Assembly (NCBI RefSeq): GCF_040954835.1
Contig: NC_090703.1
Location: forward strand, 20,535,444-20,599,443
Length of the DNA stretch: 64,000 nucleotides
Origin: Lepisosteus oculatus
Taxonomy: Eukaryota > Chordata > Actinopteri > Semionotiformes > Lepisosteidae
Direction of reading: 5' to 3'
This document shows, piece by piece, positions 44,047 through 56,800 of this stretch. The notes beneath the pieces are model-generated. The model made no database searches and had not been told where the DNA came from. It saw nothing but the letters and a program-made list of their open reading frames with translations. Within the stretch, counting starts at the first letter, position 1. The number at the start of each line of letters is the position of its first letter. The position numbers were made by a program, and so were the translations under genes.

Positions 44047-44121
44047 CATCTGAAAAGGCTGGTGCCTTTGAGTCGATGGCGCAGAGGCCCCACTGACAGG
44101 ACAATAACCCACAAAGACGCG
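44047..44121 (+). other. bicra: Splice-bounded segment, possible bicra 5' UTR exon
   Basis: A C-rich acceptor (CCACCCCCCACCCTTAG) and a strong donor (GCG/GTGAGT) bound 75 bases. A six-codon upstream ORF (ATGGCGCAGAGGCCCCACTGA) lies inside. One frame is open throughout but has no ATG. It may instead be the 3' part of a first exon. Confidence 0.4.
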
Positions 44122-46158
44122 GTGAGTTGCTTTAAAAGTTAAAATACAAATTTAGCTGGAGCGGGAGTGAGAGAGAAAGTGGGGAGGGCACAGAGATGGG
44201 GAGATAGAGCGTCCTTTGTGATTGAGTAGAATGCATCGAGCACATCTTTTTTTTATTCCTTCTAAATAAGACAGTTGCAAGGATCGTGCTGTTGCTGGTA
44301 CGACAGACATTCTGCCTCACGAATTTTTTTGCTGTATTCCCCTTGCCTAAATTGCACGACCCCCTCCCCAGACTGCTGAAATGGACTGGAGTTGTCTTGC
44401 GGACTTGGTGCTCGTTCGGTCCTCCCTCCCCGATGCAGAATGTGCGATGCAGTCGGTTTCAGTGCAGACGCCGTTGCGGGTTGTAAATAAAAATAACAAA
44501 ATGCGAGAGTCTGCTGTAGGGTAGGGAGGTCTGCCCGCTTCGAAGGACCTCCCCTGGAAAAAAAAAACAAGAGTGTTCGGAGGAGTTTGCTTCTTATAAT
44601 TGGAAATGAGCTTCCGTTTTTTCACTTAATCAAGATGCTGATTAAATAGATGACTTGTCCTTGCCAGTAGTGGGAGGATAATTGTATTCCGGCTACTTTA
44701 AGCGTTTTGCGCTGCATTGAACTGGAGGTGTAGACCACTGTGTCAAAGCTGTTGACTCTTTGACACGAACAGACATATAAACTGCACTCTTACATAGGCT
44801 CAATTGTTTATATACGCAAATGCCCCTACTTCTATTAGACACGTGTGTGTTTCATAATAGACAATTACACACAGGGACGGATCTTCTGAGCTCAGGTTAT
44901 AAGGTTGAGTTTAAAGTGTTGTTGTTCGCAGAATTAAATCAAATGGCGTATATGTGATATATCTGTAGTTGTTTTCATAAGGGGGGTGAGATAACCCTCA
45001 TGCACCAACAAAGATGTCAGTTCGTTTTGCCTGGCACAAGCCAAACGCGGTGCGCCTCTGCATTGTTGAGAGAAAAGCGAGTGATAGGGTGGTCGATTTT
45101 TAAAGACACAAAATGCGTTATGTCGTGCTACAAACGGATTTTTATTGTTTTTCGAAATCTATTTTCCACTGACAACAAAGTAACAAGATGTCGGCGAAAT
45201 GTGGGGACCCCGCAGCTGCAGTCTGTGGCGAGCTTTGGGGGGCGGGAGACACTTCCTTAAATGTTTAAACTTAAAAAAAAAAACATCACGAGTGTTTATG
45301 TTACATTCTTAAATGATCAACATCAGTAACGGCAGCAGCAGTTCAAAGGTGGGCTCAGAGTTCACATTATTCGGGCGAGATTGACAGAACTGTTTCTGAT
45401 GCTGGTTGGTATATCAGCGTGCTGGAAGACGTGATACAGTGTCTGGTTTTAGATGTTGTCTGGGGCTGAGGTGCAGCTGAGACCCCTGGCAAAATGAAAC
45501 TGAAATCACAGTCGCCCAAAGCTAATTGGCTGAATTTGCTAAAATTTAACGAGAGTCATTCTTCTTATCTTCTTGCTCGGCATTACTTATTATCGGACAG
45601 GTTTCCAGGTTAGTAAGATGTGGAATCATTTACAAACCGGCGTATCGGAGTGTCTTTGATAATGGACTCGAATACAGCTCAGTGTAATTTATTTCAAACG
45701 CGTATCCAATCCTCTGCGTCACACTGTTTTGTCGGCCCCATGAAACGCATGTGCTCGTTTTGTTGCTTGTTTATAATATCTTTTCATAGCTATCAAATCA
45801 AGGGAGCTTTTAGAGTAATTTATACGAAGGAGAAGGGAACATACACAACAATTCTCCCTTGCAGATTGTTACAGTATTAAATTAAAGTAGAGAATTTTAA
45901 TAATTTTCTGGAGTCGTCTTTGAAATCGAGTTGACCGTCAGGGTCATTCAGCATCATCCGAATCAGTAATCAAGTAAACCCACACAGAAAGCAGAGTACT
46001 TTTGTTTGATAAAATTCCCAACGGTTGTTACTGTTATGTGTGGACAAGCAAAATGTTAGACTTTTTTTGGCATAGTTCTTTATAAATTGAGCCACGCACC
46101 CGTTATTGAACTTACGATGAAAGCCGGGGATTTGCAATCACAATTTAAGGCAGAGGAG

Positions 46159-46355
46159 GGCTAGCCTGGTCCTGGGGGGCCTGTGTGTCTTCAGCGTTTC
46201 ATTCCAACTCAACTCTCAACAACCTGAATCAGCTCATTATTGGCTTAATTGGACTGATTTACAAAGCTTCTCCCAGCTCTTTGGGTGCTGCTGCTTTGAA
46301 GAGACCTAGAAACCCTGCAGACACACTGGCCCTCCAGGACCAGGATAACTCAGCC
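46159..46355. mobile_element. MITE with ~40-base inverted ends
   Basis: The left end GGCTAGCCTGGTCCTGGGG...CTGTGTGTCTTCAG is mirrored by the right end, whose reverse complement reads GGCTGAGTTATCCTGGTCC...CAGTGTGTCTGCAG. The internal ~110 bases carry no ORF. The structure is that of a non-autonomous DNA transposon. Confidence 0.7.
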
Positions 46356-47228
46356 TTACCTTAATGAAAGTTTTTACCTTCCTTTTCTCTGACATTGCGA
46401 CAAAAATGTTTTATTTCTTGCCTTTCCCTTTTCTGAATCGGAACAGAAAATATGAAAAATATTCCCCTTAGTCTACCTAAGAGAATAAAACACTTATATC
46501 TGCTTTTTTCCATGTTACTGATATTCAGTCTAGGTCCTTGGCCCTGTAGGGCTGTTGTGTTTTTTCTTTTTTATTACACCCCGGGTGTAAAATGATTTGA
46601 ATCACTTAGTTCCCTCTCTTTCCATGTCTTAACTCGCTGACGATTAAGTCATAAGATGTGACTGAAAATAAAATATTCCCAGAGTCTTAAGAAGAAAATC
46701 CAAAAACTGTTTTTGTTTCTTTACAAGCTGAGAATTGTTGATTCCCTCATTCTGCTAGATCTCTGTACAATATGACTCCAGTAACATGGTTTTTGGGAAC
46801 CAGTTTGGCATATTCCATGGCTGCTCATATTGTTGAAGTGAATCACATGGTTTCCTCATCTAGATGTAAGGGCACTGAAAAACTACACATCTCAGGGAGA
46901 GGTGGTGATATCAACCTTAGCCTTCTAAAAAGAGAGCCTTTCTACATTTTCAGAAAGATTAATATAATGTGGATTGAACACAGAATTAGATTTTTGATGT
47001 TTTATATAAGTGGGAGTTTGATTTATAAATGTAATCTTTCTAAAGTGATTTTAAATGAGCACTCAGTTTTGATCGTGTTTGTGCTTGAATCTTTAGTGAA
47101 ATTTATATAATCAGATGGGTCTATTTATTCAGTATGGTTCTTCCGAATGAAAACAAGTTCTTACCTCTCACTGGGAACCAGTTGCTGGTTGGGGAATTTC
47201 TATATAGAGTGGACCAAACATGTTTGTT

Positions 47229-47253
47229 CTGATGAAGGCTTTTGTGCTGAAAC
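47229..47253 (+). repeat. Isolated Penelope-type hammerhead-like motif
   Basis: CTGATGAAGGCTTTTGTG then CTGAAAC keeps the CTGATGA and GAAAC blocks of a hammerhead core in the right order and spacing. The stem II pairing is poor, so it is probably a relic of a different Penelope-like family. Confidence 0.45.
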
Positions 47254-47301
47254 CTTGACAAGTTTTAAAATAATAACTGTATTTTGGAGTATCTGGTGGG
47301 G

Positions 47302-47615
47302 TGGCACAGTGGTGCAGTAGTTAGTATTGCTGCCTTTAATTCCTGACCTGGGGCACTATCTGCATGGAGTTCATATATGTTCTCCCCATGTGTCTAAGGA
47401 CATATTGGTAGGTTTAATTGGCTTCTGTGAAAAAGTGGCCTTGGTGTGATTGTGTGCATGCCTGTGTTTGTGTCTGTGTGTGTTCTGTGATGGACTGGTG
47501 GCCAGGGAATATCCTGCCTTGCACTCATTGCTTGCTGAGACAGGCTCTGTTCCTCCACGACCCTACATTGGATGAAGCGAGAAATTGGATAGATAGAGTA
47601 TATAGGGTACAACCA
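47302..47615 (+). repeat. tRNA-derived SINE, GGATG-tail family, copy 2
   Basis: Head GGCACAGTGGTGCAGTAG, then TGCATGGAGTTCATATATG, TTCTCCCCATGTGTCTAAGG, GGTTTAATTGGCTTCTGTG, a GT-rich run and TGTGATGGACTGGTGG. The B box is partly lost. Confidence 0.75.
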
Positions 47616-49467
47616 ATTGACCCGATTTTTTAATCTGTGTAAGCATATCAGGTGTCTCCCTCAATGACCCACAAAAGTCTTCACATCCGACTACTCCATG
47701 TTATCACGTAGGTTTATTCTTGCTTTTTTGTTTTTGGCAGCAATTATACCAGTAACATTTTGAGTAACAACTGAAGTTCAGGGTCACGGTTGTTTGTCAT
47801 GTTTGTTGTCTCATCAGTTTTGCAGCTTAACATATCAGGGCCAAAATTTGAAAGCAGAATGTTAAAGGCTACTATCAACATTTTAATAATTTCCTCAAAA
47901 TCAAGCCAGATTCAGAATGAAAAAAAAGACAGGTATGTTAAAAACTCTATTACCGGAACAGAGCTTTTTTGCAAATGCCTTTTGTTTAGAAGAGTGAGCA
48001 GTTCTGAGCTACACTTCCAGTCATTTAAAAATGGCTGGTAATAGACTGATCAAGCGAATATTACCACAGGGTGTAAGAAAAGAAACTGTAACCTTGTCTC
48101 AGTCTGCACAGGGGCCATAATTTAAACCACAGAGGAAAGGTGCTGGTGTTTGTGGTTTACAAACATATAGAAAGGACTAATGTTGTTGTAAAAATGTTCT
48201 CCAGAAAAGTTTGAGGTATCTCTTACACTCTGAAAAAAATGTTTCCTACTTTATAAAATATATTTCATACTTTTTATGGTGCATTTGAAAACAATCCGTA
48301 TTCCTCTAATAGCTCTTGCATAATGTTAAGGGCTATTATTTAAACAGTCCTATACCCCTGTGTGTTTAGGACGTATGGCTACTTAAAGAAGCAAAATGGA
48401 TTTAGTGTGTTATCAACTGTATTGTAAGCCTGGTATGTTTACTCCGACAATTGTCATTCAGTATCACCAAGATAAACCCAGGGGTTTGATTAAGTTGCAG
48501 AAAAAAATCCATTGCTCAGTGCTCCAAGCAAAGATACAAATTTCCATTGGGGATCATTACATGAAATAATGCTGTTTCAAAATTTGATCCATATGTTGTA
48601 GAAATGGTGTTTTCCGGGCAAGGTAGAGCTGTTACAGTTGACAAATGTCTGTCGAACCTTTAGATAGCTCTAGAGAGTAGTAAAAATAGTGGAAGATTGT
48701 TTGAAACAAATCAGATTGTGGCTTGTGTAGTCGTTTCTAATGCATCAATGTATGAGAAGACTTGTTGAAGATTTTTTTAAATGAGCACAGTGTCTTCTGG
48801 GCTTCCACTAGACTAAAAACTCTGAAGGACAAATGAAAGAAGGGAATTCCACTGTAAAACAGTGGAAGAAATCAGTCCTTATGTTATTTCACTTGATGGT
48901 TTTCACACAGCTTCAGTAACACAGGAGAGGCTTAAAAGTTAACAAAAACTGGTAGTGGAAAGTGAACAAAATCATAGAAAAAAAGTTAAAAAAAGACTTC
49001 CACATAAACACTTGGAGAGACAATGTAGGGCAGACAAAGCTTTCTCTACCACCTTGCTTTATTTAAACACTTCTGTTTTCCCACAATACTGTATGTCCTG
49101 GTCTGGTTTAAAATGAATGTCTTGCTTTTTTAGCTACAGGTAAGAAACCTATCAAATACAGCCAAGTTTCTTTTTGTTCTAACTATTTTGGCTATTTTTT
49201 TGGTTGTTTTGGCTCTGAGTTCTGTATTCGACCATGCTCTTGGCAACTGTTATGTTATGTTTTATATAGGCAAGTGAGGATGGAATCATTTAGGAAGGTA
49301 TAATTGTTGGGAAGACTACTGTAGGTCCGTTCTGAAACATAGTTAGGAAGTTGATAGATATCCCTGTTTTATTCCGAATCACCTGTCTCTTGTTTCTCAC
49401 TTTTCCCTCTGTTCATGTTTTTCCCTGTGGTTTTTGGAAAAAGACCTGGTACTGTCCTGACTGGCAG

Positions 49468-49642
49468 TGTAGACTGAGGGCTAAAGGAGAAGACCATGAC
49501 GAGGAAGCTGATGCCATTGAGTTCACCACAGGGGGCACTGCGCTGTCCGTCACAAACCCCCTAAGGGCCCCCAGAGCCCAGCCCATGAAGTCCCTGCATG
49601 AGCTCAGCACGTCTGCTCTGGATGGGGCCCAGTCCATATGAA
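49468..49642 (+). other. bicra: Exon-like segment with 57-codon open frame, possible bicra 5' UTR exon
   Basis: Bounded by TGTCCTGACTGGCAG and a donor AA/GTAGGT. It is GC-rich in AT-rich surroundings. One frame is open from the first base to a TGA at 49639-49641 just before the donor and includes MKSLHELSTSALDGAQSI. I do not recognise the peptide. Readings are a 5' UTR exon of bicra with a short upstream ORF, or the last exon of an unknown small gene (an AATAAA lies at about 49845). An alternative start at 49496 gives another short ORF. Confidence 0.4.
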
Positions 49643-50836
49643 GTAGGTCATCCCTTCTGCTCTACTCAGGATTCTCAAACCAGGCACGAAGTCTGTGGAA
49701 GATTTTTTTAAATTATGTCTGATTGCAAGTCATTCATGAAATTATCTCATAAAGCTAAAGTGGAAGAGGAATAGGATGCCATCTTGCTCACACAACAAAG
49801 CAATTGCAGCCAGAAGTAATAGTAATCCGTTTTATGTACTTGAGAATAAATTGTGCGATGCTTGTGCAGTTGTTTTCATTTCAATCTGATTGGTGCTTTG
49901 CTGATTTCTCCCTGTGGAAGGCCTTGGTACCACGAATTTCTGCTGTGAAAAAGTTGTAACATAGCTTGAGCCTGATTTTCCCATCAAAATGTGTGTTGAA
50001 AACAACTGATAGATTTAGCGGTGATAGACTGAACATTTTATTTTGAAGTACATATGACAGTTTATTTGTGTTATTCTTTTAAAACTGTTTAGCTGTGACT
50101 TGCCAGCACCTAAGGCAGCAAGAATATGTTTTGTGTGGAAGTTGTGTTTATTTACAATATGAATAATTTTGCTGCATATTGTGGCATAATATGTGGTGCA
50201 GAAATTACTTCCCTCTGGTTGCACAATAATGTACCTTCTCACTTCTCCTGTACATTACCTGCCCTGTCTGAGTGGACTTGTCTGTTTCTTCTTATTGTCA
50301 CCCTAATGTGCTTTCTGTGTTCCAATTTCCCTGTAGCAATTGGAGAGAGGCAATTACTTAAGGAGGGGTGAATGGTAGGGAATCTGTGAGGCTGGAAGAG
50401 CAAAAACTGGTGTACCTAATCTTTTGGCCAAACAGTGTTTTTGAAGTTGAAACACTGGCTTCTTTCAATAAAGTGCTGGATGAGATCCTAACATCAATTA
50501 TCTCCTGTGAGTCAGGTTAGATGGGCCAAAGTGGCTCCACAAATCTTTTTTCTTTGAATAAATGAACCTACGTTTACAATATGAAAAAGTGACATGCTGT
50601 ACTAACAAAGCGTTAACACCCACACACAAATTGCATTTAAATATTTGTCAAAAAGACAAATTTTTGCCGGGCTCTCACTCTGTACTTCCAATTTTTTTAG
50701 TAGACTTGCTGACAGGTGTGGGGAAAGAGGTTCTCAGTGAGCTTTAGGAGATCAGTACTAGAATTCACTTGCTCTGTGAATTTCTGTCAGTTAACCAGAC
50801 TCTTGTCTTGTTTCTTGTCCACCTCGTTCAGTTGAC

Positions 50837-50877
50837 ATGGATGATGAAGATGGCACCTGTTTGCTTGATGTTTTGTG
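50837..50877 (+). CDS. bicra: bicra first coding exon
   Basis: ATG at 50837 follows an acceptor TCCACCTCGTTCAG ending at 50831. It encodes MDDEDGTCLLDVL plus TG, donor GTGAGT. The Cys codon is completed in the next exon. Confidence 0.93.
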
Positions 50878-53800
50878 GTGAGTAAACCTGCTGTTCACAT
50901 AGCTTCTCTCATACCTCGACTCTGAGCTGCCTGCTCCTTTAAAGGATTTTCAGTTGTGCTCAAAATGTAATCCATGTAGACAAAAACAGATGACTTGATT
51001 TTGAAAGAGATTTTTTCAGATGGCATGCTGGGAAGTGGTTAGCTTGCCTCGCAGTGTTGGGTCCCAGTTTCAGTTCCAGACCTGGGGTGCTGTCTGTGTG
51101 GAGTTTGTATGTTCTCCCCATGTTTGCATGGTTTCCTCTGAGTGCTCTGGTTTCCTTCCACAGTCCAAAACTGGTAGTGTGTGTGTGTGTGTCCTGTGAT
51201 GGATTGACTTCCTGTCGAGGATATATCCTGACTTGCGCCTGTTGCTTGCCAGGACAGGCTCCGACTCCCTGAATTGGGAAAAAGCAGTTAAAACATGGTT
51301 GGATGGATGTAAGCGGATGTAAAACTGTGATTCCCTTTCATATTGCATTCACATATCCGTCCTAAAATTAAGAGCAAGAGTTTCAATAGTGTCATACTTT
51401 AGTTTAAAAATTAAACTAACTCCATTTTTGCAAAACTGAAGGTTTTTATATGTTAGAACATGAAGTGCTGTGTTTGTGATTTAAATATACTTTACAATAA
51501 TTTTCATTTAATTTTCGAATGATGCTGTGTTTTCTCCAAAATGATTCAAGGCATGCGATTGACTGAGTGTCTTTGCACTGTGGTGCATTTTCACTTTCCT
51601 TGATGCAATTAAACTCTGACTCTAAAGATGCCAACAGATTTGGCTTGGGAAGGTGGATTTTTACTGTAAAATACAGGTTAACTAAAGTAGCCTCTGAAAG
51701 AGGGTAAATTGTTAGACTGTGAAAAGAACCTGCAGGTTTTAATGTTGCTGTTGAGCTTGGAGTATACCAGTTAAAGAAACAAGTCTGTTTCAACTGTTTC
51801 AAAAATGCTTTTGTAATTCACAGAGATGTCTTTGAGATTAACCTAGTAACACAAAGCTACTCATGTCTATGTCTGCATTCTTTTGCCTGCAACCATTTCA
51901 GTCATTCTTGCTGCTGCTGTTTTCAGCTCTTCGTGTCCCTTTGTCTCATCTTTGTGGGCTTGTGTGCTAAAGTAATTTCTGAATGTTTCTGGCTTGCTTT
52001 TCAAATTCACCTCAGGTGTTGTATTTGGAAAGACAAAATTCACATAATTCTTAGAAAATGCACAGCTAGACACACTGTAACACTAAAGCTACACAGGGAT
52101 AAGGCTGAACTTAAATACACCAGTGCTGATGTTCAAAGAACATGCCTGTTCTCTCTTTCCTGTAAAGGATGCAATGGGCACTCACAGGTTAAGTGTACTG
52201 GAAGCTTAACAGAGTTTTATTGTGGACAGTTGGCACTTCATTGCGGAAATGTCTTGCAGGCAGCCGCGCTTAGCTAACCTGTCCTGCTCTGCTGATACAT
52301 TACACATTACTATGCCGTTACTCTTCTGTGTCTTCTGTGTTTCCAGTGATCCCCAAGCCTTGAATGACTTCCTCCACGGAACCAATGAGGTAAATCTTCC
52401 TGTCACTCCAGACAACCTCTCTGTGTAGCGAAGCCGGGTGCACTATTTCAAAAGACCTATTAGCTCCTTGCCTGAGACATAAGCAGTCAGCCACTCGACA
52501 TAATTTTGCACAGGAGCCTCAAGCAGGTGGAGGAAATATCTCTCGGAAGGGAACTGTGTTGTTTCTTTTGGAAGACTTTGCACTTTTTCACTCTAATTTG
52601 TAGAGCAGCACTGGATACGCGCATTGAGGAATGTCCCTGGTGAGGCAGCTGTATGGCAAAGATACAGCGCAAAGATGACAAAGAGATAAACATGTTCTCT
52701 CCTGAACAACTGAGGAGAGTTGTTTGACTTTTGCTGAATAAGTCCATTGTGTATGGATGGCTTCATTTGTGTGGTGTGTCTCACATCATCACATAGGACA
52801 TAGCTACTTGTATCAAAATGAAAAAGTGCTTATTTTTACTAAACACATGAATTCATGCCCTTATGAGTTTATACAAGTTTTGGTTTACAGCAAGGTAGGG
52901 TGGTCTTGCCATTCAAGATGAGGAGAAAGGGGGTGCACATTGTAAGCCATTAAAGCAGGAATGTGCATTGCAGGAATGTTTTATACACTAGTGTGAGTTA
53001 ATGGTCTCATGATCACCTAAGAACAACATATCATTACTTACAAGTGGTATCCTCATTTGTTTTCTTATCCTTTGTTGACTTAGCAGGTATTTGCATCATT
53101 TTAATTTATTTATAGATAGGTAAATGTGCAAATCTTGCAGCTGCATGTTTAGCAGTGAGCCCAGTCTGGGTCTTAGTGTCATGGCAGCAGTGACATTTAG
53201 GGAAATTATTTTGCTGCACAAAAAGGAGTAATTTAGAAGGATATGTTTGCATATTTATACAATTACACAAGAGTGCCAGTTGACAGTTGCACGATTTTGC
53301 AAAAGTGACATGGGACAGGAAAACAGTTTAATCCTGGAAAGTGAGTCGTAATGAAGGGTAGGTACTATTCTGTTTTTTGACTGTCGTGAGACCTTAACAG
53401 CCCTTATATACATTTGTACACAAGTGAAGAATTCAGGTCCTAAAGGAAGACTGATCTGTTTAGAGGTATCAGGTCCCAATGTTCTTCAGTCACACAGTCC
53501 TTTGATAACTCTTAAATCCGTCTGTTAAGCTGACACAGTTCTTTCCGTTTTGGCAGCTGGAGAGTGGGGACCTGCTCATTAACCCCTCCGAATCTGACCC
53601 CTCCCTCTTTGCAGACAGCACAGTGAGTATTCAGGTGGCCCCGTGATCACATTCCCTGGGCCCCACTAATCAAGGCCGCTTTCATCCTCAGCAGATGGTT
53701 TCCTTCTTGTCTCCCAGTCACATTTAGTTCAATTTTGGTCACTGCTCCAGTCAGTCTAGGAGAGATGAAAACAGTATACACTGTTGTTTGTGAGGTGATT

Positions 53801-56800
53801 TATAGGAACTTATGCAGGCGTCAGATGGTCATGGTGGGACAGCCCGTACTGAATATACGACAAAATCTTGGTTACTGGTGCTCAGAATGCCAGGAAATCC
53901 TAGCTGACACCATTCCATCTAACAGTAGTGGCATGATGTCCTCAGAGCTCTCACTGACCCTGTCCTCCCTGAGACCATTTAACTTGCAGTGCCATGAGAT
54001 TTGTAGGCTATTGCTGATTGCAGATGGAAGCACTCTAGAACTCTAGCACTCTGTACTTTCTAAGTGCCCCACAATTGCAATATGTAGGTTTTAATCAGTA
54101 GGACTGATTGGGAGAAATATGCCTTAAATTATTTCAATGATTTCATGGCCCGCTAAGTGATGTGGAGTTTTCTGACGAAGGAAAGAGGATCTGATGGTCA
54201 AACTCCCCTGTGTCTGTTGTTCCAGAGCCCGGTCTCCCTGCTGGCAGATGACCCCCCATCCCAAGACGCCCCACCTCCTGGCTGTGTGGACCTGTCCTTC
54301 CTGGAGGAGGCGCTGCTGGGGTCCCCTGAAGGGAGCCGGGCTCCAGTGGAGCAGGACAGGGAGCAGGATGGAGGGGTGTCAGGAGAGGCGGAGGAGGAGG
54401 AGGCCTGTGATATTCTGCGGCAGAGCTTGCAGGAGGCTGACATCACCGAGCAGACTCTGGCCCAGGAGGCGGGGCTGGCCCAGTCTGGCGAGTCCCTGCA
54501 GTACCCTGCAGGCACCCTGCTGTCCGCACCTCCTCACTTCCTGCCCAAGCCACTGACCGCCCAAAACCTGGTGCCAAAAGACACTCAAGTAGCTGTGGAG
54601 CCGCCCCAACCGTCTCTGCTAGCTGTGGGGCCTGGATGTCCTTCTCTGAAACCCACTGCCCCTCAGCTCATGGGTCTACTCCCAGGCACTGTCTTCCCTG
54701 CCCCGACCTCCGAGCCCTCCTTCTCCCTTAACCCAACTCAGGCGTCTGGCATGCTGATCCAGAAGGCCCTGCCCAGTGTGAATGGGCGTCCTCTCTTCAC
54801 TGCCCCGGCACTCAGAGCCAGTCCCACCCCTGGCATTCTGCTCCCCAGGGCCCCCCTGCCTATCCAGCCCAAGCTGCCAGTCAGTATCCAACCCCGACTG
54901 GTCCAGATCAGCCCCAAGCTCCCTGGCCAGAAGACTTCTCCAGGCTTAACTTTTGTTTCTGGAACATCCTCCCCTAATATCCTGCTGTCCACCGCCCCCA
55001 GTGCCAAGCAGCCACCCCCGCCCTCTCAGGGCTTGAGCAAGCCTCTCAGCCTGCAGCTGCTCAACCAGACGGGCAGCATTGTTATCCAGCAGCAGGGCAT
55101 CTTCCCAGCACCCAACCAGTTCATCCTGCCAGGACAGCCCCCTGTTCATGGGCCCCAGCCGCCCAGCACAGCCCGCCAACTCCTGAGCACAGCAGGCCCT
55201 GCCGGTCAAGCAGTCAGACATGGACCCTCTGGTCAGCTGGTTGATGGTGCCCAGATTCTGACCTCACCTCCTGGGCAGCTGAATTTTAGCCCTGTATTCA
55301 CGACACCCACTGGCCAGCTTGCTGTCAGACAGGGCACCATTCTCTCTGGACCTCTGCAACTGCAGCCTACCGCCCCTGCAATTTTTCAGATGCCAGCCCA
55401 CCTAGCTGGGGCCTTTGCCTCTCAGGCCCCAGGTCAGAGAGGCACCCTGCTCCACAGCACCACCTTGGGGAACCAAATCACTGTTCTCAACAGTCAGGGA
55501 GTTTTGGGTCCAACTGTTAGTGTCCAGCACAATACACCTCCAGATCTGGCTTCAGTGTCCATTGTGAATGGCCCATCGGTAGTGCAAGGTCTACCCTTTG
55601 TGTCTCAAGGCCAGCGAGCAGCTCTTACAGGAGCTGAGGGCTCTTCCAGCCTTCAATCCCCTGCCCTGCTGCTCCCAGAGAGGCCCAGGGAGGAAGAAGG
55701 AGTCCAAGAAGTGGAAGGAGTCTCTTCTGAGGAGCAGCTAATTCACCTGCCTCAGGTCCGTATACAGATTGTTTCAGATAAATCTGGTCTCAGTAATAAT
55801 TCTATTTAATTCATGACACTAAAGCTGTAGGCATGCCAGTTTTTGCTGGAAGATTGCTTATAATTTGCAGTAGATCCTAACAATCACATTCAGCCTAAGA
55901 GCACCTTGATTGCTCTTTGGAGGAAGTCCAGACCATTTCAAGGAAGAAATAGAGATATTTCAGGGCTCTGGGTACTGAGCAAATAGTATATTTATCACAG
56001 CATTACTTAAATAGAATTTTATAGTGAAACACTTGATTTGTTTGAGTTACTAGTACCTTTAATGGAGAAAAGTCAAGAAGTTGCTCTGCAGTTTCATCAG
56101 CGTGATGACTGTGTCTCTTAGACTCAAGAGCAAGAGCCAGCCCAACTCCAGCCAGCCGTTCCTGTTCAAGCCCAGGCCACGCCCCAGCCAGAGCTGCAGC
56201 TCCTCACCTCCATGGTTGTGCAGCCCCAGGTCGTGACCTCGCTCCCAGCCCACGCTGCCTTGCAGCTTCAGGACCAGCCCACGCTTCTCCGGAAGGACAG
56301 CCTGGCTCCAGAGCCTGAAAGCCAGCTCGGCCTGGAAGAGGGGCGCAGTGTCACCCCGCTGAAACAGCTCTTCGTCCATCATCTGCAGCAGGTGCCTTTT
56401 CATGCTATGAAGAATATTTTGTGTTCTTTACACAGTGACTTTTTGCCTCTGCTCATTAGGCCGTAGGAAGCCCTGTGCAGTGAATAGAGGTTTGTGTAGA
56501 ATCTGCAAAAGTGTGACCACCTTGTGACACTGACATGGCCATTGTTAGAAACAAAAAATAGGTAGCTCAAAACCTTTTTGGCTCTGTAGGATTACTGTAT
56601 GCCATCTTCATTTGTTGATTGTCTTAATGTTGGAAAAAGAGCTTTGTGTTGATGCTCCCAGACCCAGAGAAAAGATAACTCTGTTGATCCTTTTGAGTTT
56701 TGACTCCTCTACCCTTTTTCTTTCATTAGTTTTACTAAGAAAATCAGTTTTGATTGATTTACCTAAGCAGCTGTTTTCATTAAATAGTAAAATACTTACT

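Larger units (their letters stand above)
44122..49467. other. Likely bicra 5' intron with repeats
   Basis: Holds an inverted-repeat MITE (46159-46355), a lone hammerhead-like motif (47229-47253) and a tRNA-SINE (47302-47615). The first kilobase is CG-richer. No convincing coding exon was found. Confidence 0.5.

Noticed and set aside
46772-47110. 112-codon frame upstream of bicra
   Set aside because: AT-rich, no splice signals and no recognisable domain.
36821-50836. CRISPR, operon or prokaryotic system
   Set aside because: Spliced vertebrate genes and vertebrate repeats throughout; no regular spacer-repeat arrays.
53735-54046. 103-codon plus-strand frame in a bicra intron
   Set aside because: No family resemblance, no splice borders, and average composition; consistent with chance.
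54198-55221. Several minus-strand frames opposite bicra exon 4
   Set aside because: Shadow frames of a GC-rich coding exon.
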